Shown: in pieces, positions 1 through 6,115 of the stretch | Numbering within the stretch: the stretch's first letter is position 1 | Layout of the letters: each line of letters begins with the position of its first letter | Source: Desulfobacterales bacterium | GTDB taxonomy: Bacteria > Desulfobacterota > Desulfobacteria > Desulfobacterales > C00003060 | Direction: 5' to 3' | Assembly (NCBI GenBank): GCA_030613145.1 | Contig: JAUWMM010000071.1 | Span: forward strand, 1-7,866 | Length of the DNA: 7,866 nucleotides | Made by a program: the position numbers and the translations under genes | The notes under the pieces: model-generated | Told to the model about the DNA's origin: nothing | Databases searched by the model: none | The model's input: the letters and a program-made list of their open reading frames with translations, nothing else

Positions 1-318
1 GCAGAGGTCGTTATCATATGTTATGGTTCTGAATCCCGGTCAGTCAGGGCAGCCGTCAAGCAGGCACGGAGAAAGAAATTGAAGGTTGCCATGATTCGAC
101 TCATAGTGGCTTGGCCATTTCCCAAAGATCTTATTCAAGAGCTGGATACTAAGAAACGGATATTTCTGGTTGCCGAGATCAATGCCGGACAGATGAGGAT
201 AGAGGTTGAACGCTATGTCAAGAAAGGGAAGGTTCAGGGCTTAAACCTGATGGGCGGACGAATCCACACACCTGTTGAGGTCTTAGAGGCTATCAAGTCA
301 TTGGTCATTCGTCATTAG
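1..318 (+). CDS. korA: 2-oxoacid:ferredoxin oxidoreductase alpha subunit, C-terminal part (KorA-like)
   Basis: The frame is open from the first base of the window, so the gene starts upstream; 105 residues are visible. An internal TTG at 79 is not the start, because coding similarity continues upstream of it (AEVVIICYGSESRSVRAAVK). The segment matches the C-terminal domain of 2-oxoacid:ferredoxin oxidoreductase alpha subunits: a VVIICYGS strand, then KVAMIRLIVAWPFP, then FLVAEINAGQM, and a final GGRIHTPVEVLEAI. In this family the alpha chain works with a thiamine-diphosphate beta chain to turn a 2-oxoacid plus CoA into acyl-CoA, CO2 and reduced ferredoxin in the cytoplasm. The beta/gamma gene follows on the same strand. 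The last codons (SLVIRH and the TAG) lie inside a repeat, so the natural C-terminus was probably changed by repeat insertion. 2-Oxoglutarate is the best guess for the substrate, but 2-oxoisovalerate or another 2-oxoacid cannot be excluded. Confidence 0.88.
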   Translation, partial: AEVVIICYGSESRSVRAAVKQARRKKLKVAMIRLIVAWPFPKDLIQELDTKKRIFLVAEINAGQMRIEVERYVKKGKVQGLNLMGGRIHTPVEVLEAIKSLVIRH

Positions 319-479
319 TCACTGGTCATTCGTCATTGGTAGGGAACCATTTGCAATGACAAATGACCGATGCGGAGTGCCAGTCAAAGATGTCAAGCAT
401 CGGGCATCCTGTGTCCGACCAGTAACCAGTAACCAATGACCGATGACATATGACCAATGACCAATGACCAATGACCAAC
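302..479. repeat. GGTCATT/AATGACC inverted-repeat spacer between korA and korBC
   Basis: The left arm has two direct copies of TGGTCATTCGTCATT (302-316 and 323-337, period 21). The right arm (about 430-479) is a run of AATGACC/AATGACCG units, including three consecutive ATGACCA units. The arms are largely complementary, so the transcript could fold into a long imperfect hairpin. A smaller inner pair, CCGATGC (367-373) and GCATCGG (397-403), sits in the loop region. The element fills the whole spacer: the korA stop codon (316-318) is inside the left arm, and the right arm ends just before the korBC ribosome binding site. This looks like a MITE-like or low-complexity interspersed repeat; no coding potential is seen. 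Confidence 0.8.
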
Positions 480-493
480 AAAGGGAGTCAAAC

Positions 494-1903
494 ATGGAGA
501 TAGACCAGCACCCTTATGCTGATATTCTAAGAAAAGAGATGATGCCCAACATTTGGTGTTCCGGATGTAGAATCGGAAGAATCAAGAACACCTTTATAGA
601 GACTATTCAACAACTGGGATACGACCCGGACAAGTGTACCGTGGTGTCCGGTATCGGGTGTTCCTCACGCATTGCAGGCTATCTGAACCTCGACACCATT
701 CACTCCACCCACGGTCGCGCCATACCCACGGCCCTGGGGGTCAAGCTGGCCAACCCTGAGCTGAAGGTCTCTGTAATGGGAGGCGACGGAGATATCCTGG
801 GCATTGGCGGGAATCATTTTTTGGCCCTGGGCCGACACGGGCAAGACATAAACGTGTTTTGTATGAACAATTTCGGATACAGCATGACTGGTTTTCAGCA
901 CGGCCCCACCACACCTTTTGGGGCACGAACCATCACTACATCGAGTGGTAACCCTTACACACCCGTTAATCCGGTCGCCGTGGCCATGGCAGCCGGTTAT
1001 ACCTTTGTGGCACGCTCCACCTCGGCCCATCCGTATCACCTAATTGATTGCATGGTTTCTGCTATGAAAAACCGAGGGCCGAGCTTTATTGAGATTCTGG
1101 TTCCTTGCATACTGTATGAAAGACGCAACAAGATCAAATCCCTTGAGGCCCTGTTTCTGGATAAGGCCAAGATAAAAGAGACCCTCAGTCAAGAAGACAT
1201 CGATCAGAGCGACTTTATGAAGAGGATCAGCCTGGGCATCTTCCGGGACGATCCTATCCGGCAAATGCCTCAATTGAGCCTTGTCAAATCGACTAAAAAG
1301 GGGGCTGCCGGAAAGTTTGATATAAAGTATAAATCGAGGGCAAGCGGTATCAAGTACATGCAGATTCGCATGGAGGGAACCGGCGGTCAAGGGATTGTCC
1401 AGGGCGGCAAGGTTATGATCAAGGCGGCTATGAACATGGACCCCAAATTGAACAGCACCCTGACGAAGCGTTACGGGCCGGAGATGAAAGGGGGAAGCTG
1501 TTTGACGGATGTGCTTCTTTCCTCTCAGCACGTTGATTATCCCTTTGTGGAGCTTCCGGATTTGCTCCTTATGATGTCAGACCTTGTGGCCAAGGAGCGG
1601 GGCGGAAAGGTGATTATCAACGATCAGGGGACAATAGTGGTGGATGAATCCATGGTCGATCTTGGTTTGCTTGAAAAGCTTCCCAAGACCGTCAAGGTTT
1701 TCAAGATACCGGCAACTCAGATTGCTCGCGAGAACTTCAGGGTTGTAGTAGCGAACAATGTCCTGATGGGATTCGTCTGCAAAACAACATCCATCATTGA
1801 CAAAAACTGTTTTAAAGCAGCTATTGTGAAGTCCGCACCTCCAGGTACAGAGGAGTTGAATCTGTCGGCCTTTGAGAGTGGTTACAAATATAGGAAATCG
1901 TAA
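494..1903 (+). CDS. korB: 2-oxoacid:ferredoxin oxidoreductase, fused beta and gamma subunits (KorB-KorC)
   Basis: This 469-residue protein joins two subunits. Residues 1 to about 280 are the thiamine-diphosphate beta subunit: C22/C25 (WCSGC), C56 (GIGC) and C205 (VPC) are the four cluster ligands expected for a [4Fe-4S] beta chain, and GGDGD at 96-100 with IGGNH and the MNNFGYSMTG segment (from 124) forms the diphosphate/Mg site. Residues about 288-455 are the gamma subunit, starting with MEGTGGQGIVQGGK and including KRYGPEMKGG. The start at 494 is chosen because AAGGGAG (481-487) lies 7 bases upstream. The frame is also open from an ATG at 464, but those codons lie in the repeat and lack a ribosome binding site. 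The IGGNH form of the motif favours a 2-oxoglutarate or branched-chain enzyme over a pyruvate one. The substrate is inferred. The enzyme would act in the cytoplasm with the alpha subunit encoded upstream. Confidence 0.9.
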   Translation: MEIDQHPYADILRKEMMPNIWCSGCRIGRIKNTFIETIQQLGYDPDKCTVVSGIGCSSRIAGYLNLDTIHSTHGRAIPTALGVKLANPELKVSVMGGDGDILGIGGNHFLALGRHGQDINVFCMNNFGYSMTGFQHGPTTPFGARTITTSSGNPYTPVNPVAVAMAAGYTFVARSTSAHPYHLIDCMVSAMKNRGPSFIEILVPCILYERRNKIKSLEALFLDKAKIKETLSQEDIDQSDFMKRISLGIFRDDPIRQMPQLSLVKSTKKGAAGKFDIKYKSRASGIKYMQIRMEGTGGQGIVQGGKVMIKAAMNMDPKLNSTLTKRYGPEMKGGSCLTDVLLSSQHVDYPFVELPDLLLMMSDLVAKERGGKVIINDQGTIVVDESMVDLGLLEKLPKTVKVFKIPATQIARENFRVVVANNVLMGFVCKTTSIIDKNCFKAAIVKSAPPGTEELNLSAFESGYKYRKS

Positions 1904-1978
1904 ATCAATAATTACTAATGGGAGCAGAAAACAGATTGCATGTATTCATGCGCTTATCTGACTCTAAAAGACCGAACA

Positions 1979-2210
1979 TTCACCGCCCGTTCGTTTCACT
2001 CACTTGAGTCACAGAGTGCGCTGAGAAATCCGATTTTTTTCATTTGCCGGGAGATGACGGCAAATGAAAACCAGCAGTCCCGCCTTTGGCGGGATGTAAA
2101 TTGCCCGCAGGGCCGAGCTTTTTTTCCTGATCGTCATCTCCCGATCAGGAAAAACTAATCTCCCTCCGCGTTCTCCGCGTCTCTAACGAGCGCAGCGAGT
2201 GGGTGGTGAA
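1979..2210. repeat. MITE-like element with TTCACC...GGTGAA ends
   Basis: This is most of the 375-base gap between korBC and korD. The ends are imperfect inverted repeats: the first 23 bases (1979-2001) match the reverse complement of the last 23 (2188-2210) at about 17 positions, and most differences are transitions. Inside are a 13-bp hairpin (2037-2070), a 7-bp hairpin TCCCGCC/GGCGGGA (2078-2094), a small GCCC/GGGC hairpin (2103-2113) and a second 13-bp hairpin (2121-2154). The CTCCGCGTTCTCCGCGTCTC stretch near the right end resembles common interspersed repeats of uncultured anaerobes, from memory. No convincing gene is seen; the open frame at 1940-2158 follows the repeat and has no ribosome binding site. 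The 68 bases from 2211 to 2278 hold no clear promoter. Confidence 0.6.
2037..2154. repeat. Pair of 13-bp hairpins with mutually complementary 8-base loops
   Basis: Hairpin A has arms TTTTCATTTGCCG (2037-2049) and CGGCAAATGAAAA (2058-2070), both perfect, with loop GGAGATGA (2050-2057). Hairpin B has arms TTTTTCCTGATCG (2121-2133) and CGATCAGGAAAAA (2142-2154), also perfect, with loop TCATCTCC (2134-2141). Loop B is the exact reverse complement of loop A. Hairpin B can therefore be read as an inverted copy of A with the core CGGGAGATGACG kept while the stem sequence differs but stays paired. Each stem has Ts first and As last, so neither reads as an intrinsic terminator on either strand. In RNA the loops could kiss. 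Confidence 0.85.
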
Positions 2211-2278
2211 GACATGAAATGCAAACAATTTAATGCTCCCCGTAGTAAATAACAAAAAACGATGAGGCAAGTTAAATC

Positions 2279-2602
2279 ATGAAACATGAAGTTTCACCTG
2301 TTCGGTATTGGAACATTCAGGAGTGTACCATACCCGTCGGCAAGGTAACAATCATAGCGGACTTTTGTAAGGGTGGTGATGACTGTGATGACTGTATACG
2401 GCTTTGCCCTGAGAAGGTGTTGGAACGCGGCACAGTACCCAATGAAAGAGGTTTTTTCCCGCCGGTTTTGCTAGACGATGGAAAGTGCACTGTGTGCGGC
2501 AGATGTCAGCTTTACTGCAGTGAAAATGCCATCTTTGTCGAGAAGACCGGCGAACGGGTTGTGACACCTGATGAAATAGCCCCAAGAGAGGAGAATTCAT
2601 AA
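2279..2602 (+). CDS. korD: Two-[4Fe-4S] ferredoxin, KorD-like delta subunit
   Basis: The gene encodes 107 residues with two cluster motifs: C30-x5-C36-x2-C39-x3-C43-P and C70-x2-C73-x2-C76-x3-C80. The spacing and the PEKVLE segment between them match delta subunits of 2-oxoacid:ferredoxin oxidoreductases, which pass electrons from the catalytic subunits. The first motif has a longer C-x5-C gap (CKGGDDC), and the second lacks the usual proline after its last cysteine (C80-S). The N-terminal 25 residues are an extra lead-in. GAGG (2264-2267) lies 11 bases before the ATG. The frame ends with TAA directly followed by TAG, then a 3-base gap to hdrA in the same frame, so the two genes are almost certainly co-translated. 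It could instead be a dedicated ferredoxin partner of HdrA; the position between Kor genes and hdrA fits either role. Confidence 0.82.
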   Translation: MKHEVSPVRYWNIQECTIPVGKVTIIADFCKGGDDCDDCIRLCPEKVLERGTVPNERGFFPPVLLDDGKCTVCGRCQLYCSENAIFVEKTGERVVTPDEIAPREENS

Positions 2603-2605
2603 TAG

Positions 2606-4987
2606 ATGTCAGAGGATCGCACAGGAGTCTTTATATGTCATTGCGGGACCAATATTGCCGGCACTGTTAATTGCCAGATGATTACTGAGGCAATAGGCCG
2701 GACCGACGTGGCTTTGGTTAGAGAACATGCTTACATGTGTACAGGGGGACAGGCCCAGATAGTAAGTGACATTCAGGAATTCGACTTAGACAGGATCGTT
2801 GTGGCGGCCTGTTCTCCGAGGATACATGATGAGACATTTCGCTCAGTGTGCAAAGAGGCGGGCATCAATCCGTACATGATGGAAATGGTTAATATTCGGG
2901 AGCAGTGTTCCTGGTGTCATACGAATCAGCCTGATGAAGCTACGCGAAAAGCCATAGACCTTGTCCTTATGGGCGTAGAAAATGTTAAGCTCGATCAGCC
3001 CTTAACACCTATTGAGGTTCCGATGACCAAAAAGGCCCTTGTCATAGGTGGGGGCATAAGCGGTATTGAAGCCAGCTTGCAGATGGCTGATCTTGGCCAT
3101 AAGGTGATTCTGGTAGAAAGAGGGCCGACGATTGGCGGCAAGATGGCACAGCTAAACAAGATCTTTCCGGATCAAAACTGCAGTCCCTGAATTCTGGGAC
3201 CCAAGATGGTGGATGTCGGTCGGCATCCGAACATAGAGCTACTCACTATGAGTGAGGTTGTTGAAGTCAAAGGTTATGTAGGAAGTTTTGAGGTCACGTT
3301 AAGAAAGCATCCAAAGTATGTCACTGAAGATTGCACCTTCTGCGGTGAGTGTCTGGAGCGATGCAATGTCTTTACCGAAGATGATTTCAATGAAAATCGC
3401 GCACTGAGGAAAGCAATCTATACGCCTTTTCTCCAATCTGTCCCCAGGCAGTATGTGATTGATGACAAGGTTTGCATCCATTTTTCTGAGGAGGCATGCC
3501 AGAAGTGTGTGGAAGACTGTAAGAAGCATGCTATCGATTTTTCTCAGGTTGTTGAAGAGGAAACCGTCCATGTGGGCGCAATTATTGGTGCCACCGGCAT
3601 AAGACCGTACGATCCAACAGGATTATACGGCTATGGAGACAGCCGATTCCCGGATGTGATTACCTCCATGGAACTCGAGAGGATGATGTCTCCAGAGGGG
3701 CCCACAAAAGGAGAGGTTGTCCGGCCGTCTACAGGACAGACACCCGGCAGTGTTGCCTTCATCCAGTGCGTGGGTTCGAGATCCGAGAAAGAGGGGCAGC
3801 TCTCTTACTGCTCAAAGCTTTGTTGCCCGAATACCGTAAAGAACACACTCCTTCTGAAAGAACGCTTCCCGGAGCTTGAAATATTCGTATTCCATAACGG
3901 CATTCGAACAAGCGGCAACAGGCAGGAGAAGATCTTTCTGGAGGCAAGGAGGGAGAGGGTTGTCTTTGTCAACTCTTTTCCTGAGATCACCCAAGGCCAT
4001 GCCTTGACCTTTTCCGATCCCATGCTTGACCATGACCGGCTTATGAAGAAGCAGTTTGACCTAGTTGTCCTTGCGGTCGGCGTCGTCCCCACAGCAGTGG
4101 AGCTGTCAGGGTTTTTGAGTGTCCCTTTGGGGAAAAGAGGGTTCGTCAAAGAAGACAATCAGTTGTCTCCTACTTCCACGCCCACAAAAGGAGTCTACTT
4201 TGCCGGTGCCGTGGGAAGCCCTGCTGACATCAAACAGTGCATTGAACAGGCCGGCAGCGCTGCTATGCAAGTGTCAAAACATTTCCATAGAGACACGGCA
4301 GAGCTCTCGCCCGTCATAGCCAAGGTGAATATTGAAGAATGCACGGGTTGTGGCAAATGTAGCAAGCAATGCCTGTTCGGCGCTATTCGCATAGAGGACA
4401 AAGTGGCATCCATCACAGAGGCTGTATGTCGCGGATGTGGCAATTGCGTCAATTCCTGCGAGTTTGATGCCATATCCATAAGCAATTACGCTGAAAAGCA
4501 AATGAAGGCCCAGCTAAGAGCTGCCTTACATCAGCCGGAAGAAAAAATCATTGTGTTTGCCTGTCACTGGTGTTCCTATGCCGGGGCTGATTTTGCCGGT
4601 ACGAGCAGGCTCCAGTACAGTACCAACGCCAGAATAATTAAAACGATGTGCTCTTGTGGTGTAACAGTCGATCTTATCAAATATGCCTTTGCTCTTGGTG
4701 CCCCGAAGGTGATCGTCTCTGGATGTCATCCTGGAGATTGTCATTATCTTGACAATAACATGTTTACAAAGAAGAGGGTTACGAAGTTAAAAGAAGGGCT
4801 TATGAGCAAAGGGATCAACCCGGAAAGGCTGATGTTGGAGTGGGTCTCGGCTTCTGAGGGGCAGAGGTTTGTTGAAGTTGTTCAAAAGATGGAACAATTG
4901 AGAGTGGATGAAGACGAGATAGAAATGACTAAAATGATCTTCAGCGAAACTAGCAAGCGAAAATCAAGGAAAAGGGTGAGGAAGTGA
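2606..4987 (+). CDS. hdrA: Selenocysteine-containing HdrA-MvhD fusion (heterodisulfide reductase subunit A-like)
   Basis: This is one 793-residue selenoprotein, read through TGA at 3188-3190 as Sec195. The upstream and downstream parts are in the same frame, no ribosome binding site precedes the ATG at 3206, and the junction reads NCSP-U-ILGPKM, where the HdrA family has Cys or Sec. Domains in order: an N-terminal HdrA domain with C11/C13, C45, C69 (AACSPR) and NIREQCSWCH (96-105); FAD-binding GGGISG at 148-153; C192-x2-U195; inserted ferredoxin clusters C243/246/249/253 and C290/298/301/305; C-terminal ferredoxin clusters C579/582/585/589 and C608/611/614/618; and an MvhD/FrhD-type domain from about 645 with C653/C656, C682/C684 and CHPGDC (707-712). 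HdrA proteins carry the bifurcating flavin in cytoplasmic electron-transfer complexes, and MvhD links Hdr to an electron donor. The genes beside it suggest exchange with Kor-derived ferredoxin. AGAGGAG (about 2587-2593) lies 12 bases upstream. The real stop at 4985-4987 is also TGA. Confidence 0.93.
3188..3190 (+). other. In-frame UGA recoded as selenocysteine (Sec195 of HdrA)
   Basis: The codon sits between CCC (Pro194) and ATT (Ile196). HdrA-family sequences have Cys or Sec at this position before ILxPKM, with a Cys three residues earlier, seen here as C192. The conserved protein continues in the same frame for 598 further residues, so nonsense mutation or sequencing error is unlikely. Sec-containing HdrA is known from methanogens and, as I recall, from Desulfobacterota. 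No sel genes lie in the window, so the decoding machinery is inferred to be elsewhere in the genome. Confidence 0.93.
3206..3234 (+). promoter_or_regulatory. Bacterial SECIS element of hdrA
   Basis: A hairpin lies directly downstream of the UGA. The upper stem is GGATGTC (3211-3217) paired with GGCATCC (3222-3228), seven pairs including one T-G wobble, plus a wobble at 3210-3229. The loop is GGTC (3218-3221). Below a small internal loop, ATG (3206-3208) pairs with CAT (3232-3234). The loop starts 27 bases after the UGA, within the range usual for bacterial SECIS elements, and it has G at both of its first two positions, the feature SelB recognises. Within the hairpin the codons still encode conserved HdrA residues. 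Confidence 0.85.
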
Positions 4988-4992
4988 AGTCT

Positions 4993-5012
4993 CCCTGTGC
5001 TCCTGAACAGGG
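4993..5012 (+). terminator. Weak hairpin just after hdrA, doubtful terminator
   Basis: CCCTGT (4993-4998) pairs with ACAGGG (5007-5012) around an 8-base loop, starting 5 bases after the hdrA stop codon. There is no T tract after it (TATTCCGG follows), so intrinsic termination is doubtful. It may stabilise the mRNA end or be chance. Confidence 0.2.
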
Positions 5013-5031
5013 TATTCCGGCGAGGGTGAGT

Positions 5032-5177
5032 AGAAGCCATTTCAAAATCCCATCTATCGCCCGATAGCTGTGTTGAGGGCCTCTTCAAAATGCTCACATA
5101 CTCCCCGTGTCTGCTGCGCTTTATCATCGGCCCCCGCCTTGCCCTCGAACGCGATCTGAGGTTTTGAAATGGCTTCT
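5032..5177. repeat. 146-bp MITE-like element with 16-bp perfect terminal inverted repeats
   Basis: The left end AGAAGCCATTTCAAAA (5032-5047) and the right end TTTTGAAATGGCTTCT (5162-5177) are exact inverted repeats. The inside holds the palindrome CTATCG-CC-CGATAG (5054-5067) and has no coding capacity. Its size and perfect ends fit a non-autonomous miniature element. It fills the middle of the 309-base gap between hdrA and the next gene; the 3' part of that gap is AT-rich and carries the promoter candidate. Confidence 0.75.
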
Positions 5178-5214
5178 AAGCGGATCGTATCGAATCGTGA
5201 GGCGATTTCATAAC

Positions 5215-5243
5215 TTGACTTTTTTTCAGAAAGTGTGTATTAA
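5215..5243 (+). promoter_or_regulatory. Candidate sigma-70-type promoter for the 5297/5699 gene pair
   Basis: The -35 is TTGACT (5215-5220, 5 of 6 to consensus), followed by a 17-base spacer and TATTAA (5238-5243, 4 of 6) as -10. It lies in an AT-rich stretch 53 bases before the start codon at 5297, just outside the MITE-like element. A new transcription unit here agrees with the long gap after hdrA. Prediction by eye only. Confidence 0.5.
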
Positions 5244-5282
5244 ATAATATTTATTGGTGCACTTTTATTATTACTTCATGAC

Positions 5283-5289
5283 AGGAGGT
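5283..5289 (+). promoter_or_regulatory. Strong ribosome binding site fixing the start at 5297
   Basis: AGGAGGT is a full Shine-Dalgarno match placed 7 bases before the ATG at 5297. It is the strongest ribosome binding site in the window and suggests high translation of the small basic protein. Confidence 0.85.
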
Positions 5290-5296
5290 CAGGTGT

Positions 5297-5695
5297 ATGA
5301 AGAAGAGAGGAAAATCGCCTAGTCTAGATCTAATTATGAGATTCGTTCTTCAGCGCTACAACATTCCAACCAAACAAGACATTGACAAACTCGTAAAAAA
5401 AATGGAACGGTTGGAAGTAGCTTTGAAGGCAAACAGGGTGGCCGGTGCGAGGGCAAAGAAAGCCGGCGCTGTGAAGGGCGCGGCAAAGAAAAAACAGGCC
5501 CGAAGAGGTAGGGCCAAGATGACAGCGACTGAAAAGATCCTCAGTGTCATTGAGAGGTCTGCCCGTGGTGCTGATATTTCAGCGCTGAAGGCAAAGACCG
5601 GCTTTGAAGACAAAAAGATTCGCAACATCGTCTTCAGGCTTGCCAAACAGGGGACCATCAAAAGGGCCGGACGGGGCGTCTATGCCGCGAAGTGA
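5297..5695 (+). CDS. Small basic protein: coiled coil, Lys/Ala-rich linker, likely winged helix
   Basis: I do not recognise a named family for the full 132 residues. Three parts are visible. Residues 8-46 form a helix and short coiled coil (NIPTKQDIDKLVKKMERLEV), a pattern like the C-terminal end of phasin-type granule proteins with their PT-x-x-D-(I/V) signature. Residues 47-74 are a Lys/Arg/Ala/Gly-rich linker resembling histone H1 tails and likely bind DNA without specificity. Residues 75-131 look like a small winged-helix domain: TEKILSVI helix, ISALKAKTG, KIRNIVFRLAKQG recognition helix, then a wing ending GRGVYAAK. The whole suggests a DNA-binding or nucleoid-associated protein, perhaps a PhaF-like one, but this is inference. 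A strong ribosome binding site and a nearby promoter candidate support the start. It lies 3 bases before a thioesterase gene and probably shares its message. Confidence 0.8.
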   Translation: MKKRGKSPSLDLIMRFVLQRYNIPTKQDIDKLVKKMERLEVALKANRVAGARAKKAGAVKGAAKKKQARRGRAKMTATEKILSVIERSARGADISALKAKTGFEDKKIRNIVFRLAKQGTIKRAGRGVYAAK

Positions 5696-5698
5696 TCC

Positions 5699-6115
5699 GT
5701 GGCCGACAAAGAACTGAAGAAAGAACTTGTTGACGACCGATATTGTTTTGCATGCGGTTCTTTGAATCCCATTGGCCTCCAAATGGAGGTTTCGTTCCGC
5801 GATAATAAAGCCTTCAGCAGGCTCGCCCTTAAGCGAGAATTCCAAGGGTGGAGCGAAATGGTTCATGGCGGTGTGGTGGCCACAATTCTCGACGAGATTA
5901 TGGCCCATGCCGTAATGCATTACGTGGGCCAGGCGGTTACCACATTACTTCAGATTACCTATCGCGCCCCTTTGCATGTGGGGGAAGAATTTGAGGTGAT
6001 GGGTCATGTTGTGGAGCAAAAGAGCCGTGCGGCGGTAGCAAAAGCTGAAATTCGCACACTGCACAGCAAAAAGCTAATAGCCCGAGGAGAAAGCAAGTTT
6101 ATACTGTTTAGATAG
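5699..6115 (+). CDS. Hotdog-fold acyl-CoA thioesterase, PaaI-like
   Basis: The 138-residue length is typical of single-domain hotdog thioesterases. Near the N-terminus, C16FACG with LNPIGL matches the CxxCGxxNPxGL signature of one PaaI-like subgroup. The core motif H56-G-G-V-V-A-T-I-L-D65-E66 is the HGGxxxTxxD helix start found at the active site, where the acidic residue is catalytic. The later TLLQITYRAPLHVGEEFEV strand and ESKFILF end complete the fold. Members hydrolyse acyl-CoA thioesters in the cytoplasm, usually as tetramers; the substrate cannot be read from the sequence. The start is GTG at 5699, 3 bases after the upstream stop, with no clear ribosome binding site of its own, so translation is likely coupled to the upstream gene. 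No terminator is seen after it. Confidence 0.88.
   Translation: MADKELKKELVDDRYCFACGSLNPIGLQMEVSFRDNKAFSRLALKREFQGWSEMVHGGVVATILDEIMAHAVMHYVGQAVTTLLQITYRAPLHVGEEFEVMGHVVEQKSRAAVAKAEIRTLHSKKLIARGESKFILFR

Noticed and set aside
302..479. CRISPR array, because of the regularly repeated GGTCATT/AATGACC units.
   Set aside because: The units are 7-15 bases, adjacent and in both orientations, with no spacers of constant length and no cas genes.
464..493. Start of the korBC protein at the ATG at 464.
   Set aside because: These ten codons lie in the AATGACC repeat and have no ribosome binding site, while 494 has AAGGGAG at good spacing.
2121..2154. Hairpin B as a rho-independent terminator.
   Set aside because: The T run precedes the stem and the A run follows it on both strands, the reverse of what a terminator needs.
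1940..2158. Open frame of 72 codons between korBC and korD.
   Set aside because: It runs through the hairpins of the repeat element, lacks a ribosome binding site and resembles no protein.
3188..3205. hdrA as a pseudogene broken by a stop codon, with a second gene starting at 3206.
   Set aside because: The reading frame does not shift, the UGA is at the known Cys/Sec position, a SECIS-like hairpin follows, and no ribosome binding site precedes 3206.
4985..5012. The final TGA of hdrA as a second selenocysteine codon, with the hairpin at 4993-5012 as a SECIS.
   Set aside because: The MvhD domain is complete before it, the loop starts only 11 bases after the TGA, and readthrough would add just 13 residues with no family resemblance.
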